Origin: Gammaproteobacteria bacterium
Lineage (GTDB): Bacteria; Pseudomonadota; Gammaproteobacteria; GRL18
Reading direction: 5' to 3'
DNA length: 12,532 nt
Assembly (NCBI GenBank): GCA_024511395.1
Contig: JANELJ010000029.1
Coordinates: 1-12,532 of the forward strand
The stretch's first letter is position 1; each line of letters opens with the position of its first letter. Position numbers and translations under genes: made by a program. Below are positions 7,755 to 12,532 of the stretch, piece after piece. The notes under the pieces were generated by a model that did no database searches, had not been told where the DNA came from, and saw only the letters and a program-made list of their open reading frames with translations.

Positions 7755-7886
7755 GAGTAGATGACTTAATGCACACAGCAGCAGCGAGTTATCTATAGGT
7801 GTCTCGTGGAAGCAAGAGACTCCCTAATCATTACATTTCCTTTGATTATTTAATCAAGCCGGGGTTCATCCCGCCCCGGCATTTTT
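7755..7886 (+). ncRNA. Candidate small RNA with three hairpins, unknown family
   Basis: The 286-base gap between ubiD and the antitoxin-like gene contains three consecutive hairpins on the plus strand. GTCTC at 7801-7805 pairs with GAGAC at 7816-7820, extended by GG/CC across a T-T mismatch, with GGA in the loop. TTGATT at 7842-7847 pairs with AATCAA at 7852-7857. The GC-rich terminator comes last. No plus-strand gene precedes that terminator for more than 1.9 kb, so it needs a local transcript. A weak promoter is possible just upstream: TTGCAT at 7720-7725 and TACACT at 7741-7746, or TATATG at 7750-7755. No open reading frame of useful size is present. The 5' end is a guess, and I do not recognise the RNA. 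Confidence 0.45.
7858..7886 (+). terminator. Strong intrinsic terminator, plus-strand direction
   Basis: GCCGGGG (7858-7864) pairs perfectly with CCCCGGC (7874-7880) around a nine-base loop and is followed by ATTTTTA. On the minus strand the stem is followed by CTTGATTA, so termination of the antitoxin-like gene from the other side would be poor. The asymmetry points to a plus-strand transcript ending here. Confidence 0.75.
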
Positions 7887-7909
7887 ATGCCTGATATTTA
7901 TTAACTGGA

Positions 7910-8125
7910 CTATTTTTTTAACTGAGCAGTATTTTTTGCAACTTCAATTAAAGAAAGCAGAGCTTCATTTACTGCCTTTTCACTAGGAAAAGCTTTGGCC
8001 ACTTCCGGCTCTAAAAGCACCAGATTGTGACCCTCCTGATAGGATTTTAAATATTTTCCACGCATTCCTTCGCCCAGATCTTTTCGGTCATATTCTTTTC
8101 TCATTTTATTACTAACCTTCTTCAT
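7910..8125 (-). CDS. Antitoxin-like protein encoded after a BrnT-type toxin
   Basis: This intact 71-residue protein starts at the ATG at 8125 (MKKVSNKMRKEYDRKDLGE), which overlaps the last codons of the BrnT remnant, as in coupled toxin-antitoxin pairs. An upstream in-frame start at 8161 would add 12 residues but lies inside the toxin reading frame and is less likely. The sequence continues RGKYLKSYQEGHNLVLLEPE, then VAKAFPSEKAVNEALLSLI. Proteins with a RGKY...N(V/L)V(L)LEP(D/E)VA.xFP...VNEAL pattern are common next to DUF497 genes and are presumed antitoxins; this one is not a clear ribbon-helix-helix BrnA. Its toxin is dead, so it may now be an orphan repressor, or may still neutralise a related toxin elsewhere. 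Confidence 0.72.
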   Translation of the reverse strand: MKKVSNKMRKEYDRKDLGEGMRGKYLKSYQEGHNLVLLEPEVAKAFPSEKAVNEALLSLIEVAKNTAQLKK

Positions 8126-8362
8126 ATATTTTTCTTTCAGATTTAAGCATTTCCCTTGCACTGATAATCCTCATTTTCCCCATTCTTTCTGTATGTGAAA
8201 TAATAAGATATCGATTGAATCTGGAAATACCAAATGTCAGAAGCCGTTCTTCATTAACACTATGATCCGGGTCATTACAAAAACAGTAGCTGCTTCATTA
8301 AAGGATACACCATGTTTTTTTAAATTTTTTACTTCCTTATTTTTGTCTCATTCAAATTCCAT
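8112..8362 (-). pseudogene. brnT: Second BrnT-type toxin (DUF497), nonsense plus deletion frameshift
   Basis: From the ATG at 8362 the sequence reads MEFE, then TGA where the family has Trp (a TGG-to-TGA change), then DKNKEVKNLKKHGVSFNEAA and TVF. The frame then breaks, and in another frame NDPDHSVNEERLLTFG, RYLIISHTER, MRIISAREMLKSERKIYEEG follow, ending at TAG 8114-8112. Compared with the other BrnT copy in the window (TVFFDDNGRLIPDPDHS) about six to eight residues are missing at the break, so a small deletion shifted the frame. The remnant is about 83 codons against a usual 90-97. It starts seven bases after the end of the SH3-anchor gene and overlaps the antitoxin-like gene. The two BrnT copies are clearly different in sequence, so they are separate acquisitions or old paralogs rather than a recent duplication. 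Confidence 0.85.
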
Positions 8363-8369
8363 ATAACAC

Positions 8370-9146
8370 CTAAATTCTATAGCCGCCATGACGTCTGCGG
8401 TTTATGATATCCATAATCAGAATACCCAGGAAAAAACCTGCACCGCCTATAACAATAATTAGCAGGTATTCTTTTTTAAACCAGCTTTTACTGAACAGCG
8501 GCGGCTCTTCTTCCAGAACTTCGTCATTCACCTGAATTTTGATACTGCTTTCATTCTGACCAGTAGCCAAAGCGGCTATTTGGCTCAGTCGCTGTTTTAA
8601 CTGACTGTTGATCTGCAGAGCATGTTCCTGTTGGACCTGTCTGTCCTGAAAATCCAGTTGCTCCCAAGCTTTCAGTTCTTCTTTCAGGCGGGCAATGGTT
8701 GCTTGGTATTCCTCAAGCTGGCTTTGCAGTTCAGTTTCATTATTACTTATATTAGCTACAGGCTGCCTGTGTTCCTCCCCAAGCTGTTCCTGCAGATCGG
8801 CAAGCTGGTTTTCAAGCTCGGTAACCCGGGCTTCGGCGGGTTTTTCCGGGATAATAAACTGGGAATAAAGCCAGCCTTTAGTACCGTCGTTTAACTGCAC
8901 CTGGCTGAATTCCTTGCCCGCCTGCAAAACCTCAATGGCTTCCCCTCCGGTGACCAGTTTTACCACCGGACTGTCCATGGCCGCTTTGGTATGCAGACCG
9001 GTTTGCAGGTGGGTGGTGACATAATACTGTTCAGATTCAGCTGATACCGATAATGGCAATAATAACAGAGCAAAAAGCAGAGCAAATAGCAATGTATAAT
9101 GCAGTTTTGATCTACAGTAACAACCAACCCCCAAATTCTGTATCAT
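8370..9146 (-). CDS. SH3-domain protein with coiled coil and C-terminal membrane anchor (YgiM-type)
   Basis: The layout matches the SH3-and-anchor family that includes E. coli YgiM: a signal sequence (hydrophobic LLFALLFALLLLPLSVSA, about 19-36), a bacterial SH3 domain (about 40-98, with GLHTKAAMDSPVVKLVTGGE and GTKGWLYSQFI), a long coiled coil rich in Glu, Gln and Leu (about 105-190), and a transmembrane helix near the end (YLLIIVIGGAGFFLGILIMD) followed by a basic tail NRRRHGG. The SH3 domain should face the periplasm, tethered to the inner membrane. The family's role is unclear; SH3 domains of this kind often bind peptidoglycan or peptides. The ATG at 9146 is preferred because AAGGGG lies five bases before it, whereas the GTG at 9152 abuts that site; the product is then 258 residues. 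It follows prlC by 25 bases and is probably co-transcribed with it. Confidence 0.85.
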   Translation of the reverse strand: MIQNLGVGCYCRSKLHYTLLFALLFALLLLPLSVSAESEQYYVTTHLQTGLHTKAAMDSPVVKLVTGGEAIEVLQAGKEFSQVQLNDGTKGWLYSQFIIPEKPAEARVTELENQLADLQEQLGEEHRQPVANISNNETELQSQLEEYQATIARLKEELKAWEQLDFQDRQVQQEHALQINSQLKQRLSQIAALATGQNESSIKIQVNDEVLEEEPPLFSKSWFKKEYLLIIVIGGAGFFLGILIMDIINRRRHGGYRI

Positions 9147-9171
9147 AAACACCCCTTAGATATTGTTATTA

Positions 9172-11229
9172 TTATGTCGTGATACCGCTGTGTCTTAACA
9201 GGGCATCTATTTTCGGCTTACGCCCGCGAAAGCGAACAAACAGAGTCATAGGATCTTCCACTCCGCCCTTTTCCAGAATAGTCTGCATAAATTTTTCACC
9301 AGTTGCCCGGTCAAATATACCATTTTCCTCAAACAGGGAGAATGCATCAGCCGATAATACTTCCGCCCATTTATAGCTATAATAACCCGCCGCATAGCCA
9401 CCGGCAAAAATATGTGAAAAACTGTGCTGAAAACGGTTAAAAGGCGGTGGCTTAAATACCGATATCTGATCCCGCACCTGGTCCAGGGTCTGCTGTACCT
9501 GCGGCTGACCATTAAGCTGGTAATTCATATGCAGTTTAAAATCAAACAGGCTGAATTCCAGTTGCCGGATCATCTGCATACCGGACTGGAAGTTTTTGGC
9601 TGCCTGTATTTTTTCAAACAGCTCATCAGGCAAAGCCTCACCCGTTTTATAATGACAGGCCACCAAGTTCAGAGACTCTTTTTCCCAGCACCAGTTTTCC
9701 ATAAACTGGCTGGGTAGTTCCACTGCATCCCAGGGCACACCGTTAATACCGGAGAACCCGGCATAATCCACCTGGGTCAGCATATGGTGCAGGCCGTGAC
9801 CGAATTCATGGAACAGGGTGGTGACTTCGTCATGGGTAAACAGCGCCGGTTCATCACCAATGGGCGGCGTCAGATTGCAGGTCAGGTAGGCCACCGGTAT
9901 CTGCACCACACCCTGATCCGCATGGCGCACAATACATTCATCCATCCAGGCACCGCCGCGTTTTTGCGGGCGGGCGTATAAGTCCAGATAAAACTGTCCC
10001 CTTAAGGTACCGTTCTGATCGGTAATTTCATAAAAACGGACATCGGGGTGCCAGGTTTCTACCCCGGCTACCTCTTCAATACGAATACCATAAAGGCGCT
10101 TTACAATGGCAAACAGTCCTTCAATAACCCGGTGTTCGGGAAAATACGGTTTCAGCAGTTCCTGGGATATTTCGTATTGATGATGTTTCAGCTTTTCAGC
10201 CACATAGTTAAGATCCCAAGCTTCCAGTTCCTCCATATCCAGATGTTCCGAGGCATACTGTCTAAGCTGTTCAATATCCTGCAGGGCATCATCCCGGGAA
10301 CGATCCGCAAGCTGCTGCAGAAAATCAATCACCTCATCCGTAGATTCAGCCATTTTAGTAGCAAGGGAATATTCCGCATAGTTTTTAAAGCCCAATAAAT
10401 GCGCCATTTCCTGACGTAACTGCATGATTTTTTCCATATTTTCGGTATTGTCCCAGCGCCCGTCATCGGGCCCCTGATCGGAAGCACGGGTGCTGTATGC
10501 AGTATAAAATTCCTGCCGCACTGCCCAGTTGTCCGCATGGGTCACAATGGCAAAATAGCTGGGAAACTGCAGATTAAACACCCAGCCGTCTTTGTCTTCA
10601 TGCTCCGCAGTCTGTTTCGCCATAGCCAGGGCTGAATCCGGCAGACCGGCCAGCAGCTGCGGATCGTTAATATGCCGGCTCCAGGCATTGGTGGCATCCA
10701 GTACATTATTTTCATAACTGGAACGCAGTTTGGACAATTGCTGACGAATTTCCTTATAACGCTGCTGTTTAGCGGTATCCAGATCAATACCGGAAAGGTG
10801 AAAGTCGCGTAAACTGTTTTCAATAATTTTTTTCTGGGCAGCACTGAGGCTATTAAATTCTTCACTGTCGGCAATAAATTTAATGGCTTTATACAGTTCG
10901 CTGTTCTGACCCAGTTCGGTATGGTACTCACTGAGCAGAGGCAGACAATGTTCATGGGCCGCCCGCAAGGGTTCAGAATTTTTTACCGAATTAAGGTGGC
11001 TGACCGGTGACCATGCCCGGCTAAGCCGGTCATCCATGTCCTGCAGGGGTTTTAACAAGTTGTCCCAGGTATAATAGCCCTGATTCTGCTCCAGCAGTTG
11101 AGCCAATTTAGTCCGGTTTTCTGCCAGCAGATATTCTATGGCAGGGATAATATGTTCAACTTCTATCTGACCAAAACGAGGCAGGGTGCTGAAGTCCAGC
11201 AGTGGATTATTCTGTAAAGGCGTATTCAT
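9172..11229 (-). CDS. prlC: Oligopeptidase A (M3A zinc metallopeptidase)
   Basis: PrlC/OpdA is a cytoplasmic thimet-type oligopeptidase that degrades short peptides, including cleaved signal peptides. The 685-residue protein is the usual length (E. coli 680). The zinc site is intact: H474-E475-F-G-H478 in LFHEFGHGLHHM, with the third ligand E504 in WDAVELPSQFMENWCWE. The region GQFYLDLYARPQKRGGAWMD and the C-terminal FSHIFAGGYAAGYYSYKWAEVLSADAF, with its substrate-contacting tyrosines, are typical. A GGAA sequence precedes the ATG. It is the first gene of a minus-strand unit with the SH3-anchor gene, and the Sel1-SPOR pseudogene diverges from it. No defects are seen. Confidence 0.97.
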   Translation of the reverse strand: MNTPLQNNPLLDFSTLPRFGQIEVEHIIPAIEYLLAENRTKLAQLLEQNQGYYTWDNLLKPLQDMDDRLSRAWSPVSHLNSVKNSEPLRAAHEHCLPLLSEYHTELGQNSELYKAIKFIADSEEFNSLSAAQKKIIENSLRDFHLSGIDLDTAKQQRYKEIRQQLSKLRSSYENNVLDATNAWSRHINDPQLLAGLPDSALAMAKQTAEHEDKDGWVFNLQFPSYFAIVTHADNWAVRQEFYTAYSTRASDQGPDDGRWDNTENMEKIMQLRQEMAHLLGFKNYAEYSLATKMAESTDEVIDFLQQLADRSRDDALQDIEQLRQYASEHLDMEELEAWDLNYVAEKLKHHQYEISQELLKPYFPEHRVIEGLFAIVKRLYGIRIEEVAGVETWHPDVRFYEITDQNGTLRGQFYLDLYARPQKRGGAWMDECIVRHADQGVVQIPVAYLTCNLTPPIGDEPALFTHDEVTTLFHEFGHGLHHMLTQVDYAGFSGINGVPWDAVELPSQFMENWCWEKESLNLVACHYKTGEALPDELFEKIQAAKNFQSGMQMIRQLEFSLFDFKLHMNYQLNGQPQVQQTLDQVRDQISVFKPPPFNRFQHSFSHIFAGGYAAGYYSYKWAEVLSADAFSLFEENGIFDRATGEKFMQTILEKGGVEDPMTLFVRFRGRKPKIDALLRHSGITT

Positions 11230-11464
11230 AATTTCCAGCGTTATCTTAAGCGTATTCCGGATTTACCGGTTTTTTTGTTATTTTCTGTCCCTGATGCAGG
11301 CAATTACCGCCTTGCGGGACTATTCAATAAGAGCCAATATGACTATACTGAATCCAGTGCAAATTATACAGGCCATTAGTGTGCTATTTTCAGTGAATTG
11401 CAAACTTATCAACACTTTTTACCGGCATGGATCATTAATCCTTTATAAAGAGATAGGATTTATA
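11230..11464. promoter_or_regulatory. Divergent gap between prlC and the Sel1-SPOR pseudogene
   Basis: These 235 bases must hold the prlC promoter and any promoter left for the plus-strand pseudogene. I see no confident -10/-35 pair. A short CCGG-ATTTA-CCGG repeat followed by T7 (11257-11276) has only a four-pair stem. An AGAGATAGGA sequence at about 11449-11458 could be the ribosome binding site for a TTG start at 11465. Open frames here are short and have no protein-like pattern. Confidence 0.3.
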
Positions 11465-12413
11465 TTGCTACTGCTGATGCTGTTTATCAGCAGCCCAGGC
11501 ACAGGAAGGTAATCCTGCTGCACAGTATTCCATCGGTCTGCTTTATGATCAGGGCAAGGGGGTAAAAAAAGATCCTCAAACCGCTTTAAAATACTTTCAG
11601 GCCGCTATTAAACAGAACCTGCCCGCTGCCCAGTATTATCTGGGCGTTAAATATTATGCCGGACTGGGCGTTAAAAAATCACCGGAAAAGGCTCTGGTTT
11701 CTGGTTCTGGTCAGTCGTGCCGCTGAGCAGGATCACCTGCAGGCCCAGTTTCAGCTGGCTTATTTTTATGACCGGGGTATCGGCACCCCGGTTAACCCCA
11801 AAAAGGCCACCCAATGGTACGCCCGTGCCGCAGAAAACGGTTTTGGTCCGGCTCAGCACGCTCTGGCCGCCCGTTATCTGACCGGTCACGGCACCTCTCT
11901 TAATCTGGAGCAGGGGGGCTGGCTTGAGAAAGCCACTGATCAAAATGATATGGATGCCATGCGCGATCTGGGCTTTTTCTATTACCAGGGTATGGGTGTT
12001 AAAAAGAACTGGGTCAAAGCCAGAAAACTGCTGCTGGATCCTGCCGAAGAAGGCAGTACCTTGGCACAGTATGTTCTGGGTGAAATCTATGCCCAAGGCG
12101 GTCATGACATAACACAGAATATCAGTCAGGCCCGGCACTGGTACAGCAAAGCCCGACAGTCCGGTAATAGTGATGCGGCAAAACGTCTTAAAGAACTTTC
12201 AGCGGGACATTCTGCAGGCAGTCATAAAAAACCAGCCACCGACAATCAACCACCTGGACAACCAGCGCTTTGCGCAACTGAATAATAATGATTACACTAT
12301 TCAGATTCTTCAGGCCCAATACTTTGATACTATTCGCAAACTGATTGATCAATACCAGGACAGGCAGACCTATGTACTGAAAATTAAGCGTAATAATAAA
12401 CTATTTTATGTAC
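11465..12413 (+). pseudogene. Sel1-repeat protein with C-terminal SPOR domain, three frameshifts and truncated
   Basis: The intact form would be an exported protein with a signal peptide, about six Sel1 (TPR-like) repeats for protein contacts, and a SPOR domain that binds denuded septal glycan. The parts lie in different frames. A hydrophobic signal segment (TTGCTACTG start at 11465, FILLLLMLFIS) shifts near 11490 into AQAQEGNPAAQYSIGLLYD. Repeats 1-2 (to about 11690) end at TGA 11724-11726. Repeats 3-6, from HLQAQFQLAYFYDRGIGT to ARHWYSKARQSGN, are in a third frame ending at TAA 12283-12285. The SPOR part (DNQRFAQLNNNDYTIQILQ, KRNNKLFYVL) is in a fourth segment, shifted near the A6 run at 12226-12231. 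The SPOR domain stops at YVL, where the inverted repeat begins; the usual VYG... strand and helix are missing. The middle shift is explained by a TCTGGT repeat expansion. Confidence 0.88.
11693..11711 (+). repeat. Triplicated TCTGGT(T) microrepeat causing a frameshift
   Basis: TCTGGT occurs three times in a row, at 11693-11698, 11700-11705 and 11706-11711, with one extra T after the first. Removing one 7-base unit restores an open frame A-L-V-L-V-S-R-A-A-E-Q across the second and third Sel1 repeats. This marks a slippage duplication inside the pseudogene. Confidence 0.7.
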
Positions 12414-12527
12414 TTAACCTGAATTCTGGATAAGAACTAAAAAATATTGAACTAAATGCCTGTTTCTCGATCAGATCATTTAATGACCAAATCAAATGAA
12501 TTTGAACAAGGAACAGGCAAGTGACTA
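12414..12527. repeat. Right arm of 114-bp perfect inverted repeat, probable insertion-sequence end
   Basis: This is the exact reverse complement of bases 1-114. Its inner edge TTAACCTGAATTCTGG cuts into the SPOR domain of the preceding pseudogene just after the codons for YVL. Five further bases (CTATA) follow to the window end. Because both window ends show the same terminus pointing outward and each interrupts a different gene, two copies of one element in opposite orientation are the simplest explanation. Target-site duplication cannot be checked, because the far side of each copy is outside the window. Confidence 0.9.
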
Positions 12528-12532
12528 CTATA
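12496..12532 (+). CDS. Possible start of an element-encoded protein, running off the right edge
   Basis: The ATG at 12496 opens MNLNKEQASDYY, still open at the window end and identical to the left-end copy up to the last residues. It begins about 80 bases inside the repeat from its sharp edge. It may be the transposase start, but nothing in twelve residues identifies it. The overlapping frame starting at ATG 12483 (MTKSNEFEQGTGK) closes after 13 codons and is less likely. Confidence 0.25.
   Translation, partial: MNLNKEQASDYY

Noticed and set aside
9424..10398. Open frames on the plus strand opposite prlC
   Set aside because: They are antisense shadows of a fully intact, highly conserved prlC gene and show no ribosome binding sites or family motifs.
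11257..11276. CCGG-ATTTA-CCGG followed by T7 as a plus-strand terminator
   Set aside because: The stem has only four base pairs and no plus-strand gene ends nearby; too weak to annotate.
12226..12231. Programmed -1 frameshift at the A AAA AAC-like run in the Sel1-SPOR gene
   Set aside because: The change of frame needed to reach the SPOR domain is +1, not -1, and the gene carries two other frameshifts and a truncation, so simple decay is the better reading.
1..12532. Linear plasmid or phage genome with terminal inverted repeats
   Set aside because: The content between the arms is core chromosomal housekeeping (dapF, xerC, hemW, ubiD, prlC), with no replication, partition or virion genes, and the arms interrupt genes at both ends. 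Element termini at contig ends explain this better.
1..12532. CRISPR array, tRNA or rRNA genes
   Set aside because: I found no regularly spaced direct repeats, no tRNA cloverleaf and no rRNA-like stretch on either strand by eye.

Overview
The window is a stretch of ordinary gammaproteobacterial chromosome whose two ends run into the same repeat. The lineage call rests on the compact dapF-DUF484-xerC operon, a UbiD of ubiquinone synthesis, oligopeptidase A (PrlC), HemW, and an SH3-and-membrane-anchor protein of the YgiM type. GC content is moderate and intergenic DNA is AT-rich. Several genes are clearly decaying beside fully intact housekeeping genes, which fits a genome losing dispensable functions, for example a host-associated lineage or one with recent repeat expansion. 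That lifestyle reading is inference.

Layout from left to right. Bases 1-114 are one arm of a perfect inverted repeat. Next comes a broken BrnT-type toxin gene whose antitoxin is cut off by the repeat after about four codons (minus strand). The intact minus-strand operon dapF, DUF484, xerC follows (595-3077). hemW diverges from dapF on the plus strand (3188-4372) and overlaps a heavily decayed nnrD (NAD(P)H-hydrate repair enzyme) reaching 5820. On the minus strand ubiD (6154-7623) is translationally coupled to a small secreted four-repeat protein (5846-6157). The gap 7624-7909 holds three hairpins, the last a good plus-strand terminator, so it may encode a small RNA. Then, on the minus strand, come an intact antitoxin-like gene (7910-8125) with a dead BrnT toxin upstream, an SH3/coiled-coil/membrane-anchor protein, and prlC (9172-11229). 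On the plus strand a Sel1-repeat plus SPOR-domain gene has three frameshifts and is cut off by the second arm of the inverted repeat (12414-12527).

The intact genes serve core functions: cell-wall/lysine precursor supply, chromosome dimer resolution, heme trafficking, ubiquinone synthesis and peptide turnover. The broken ones are dispensable: two toxin-antitoxin loci, metabolite repair and an envelope repeat protein. I found no convincing new multi-gene system. The points most worth checking are the repeat that truncates genes at both ends (probably one insertion-sequence terminus, present as two copies), the candidate small RNA, the antitoxin kept without its toxin, and the pattern of decay.
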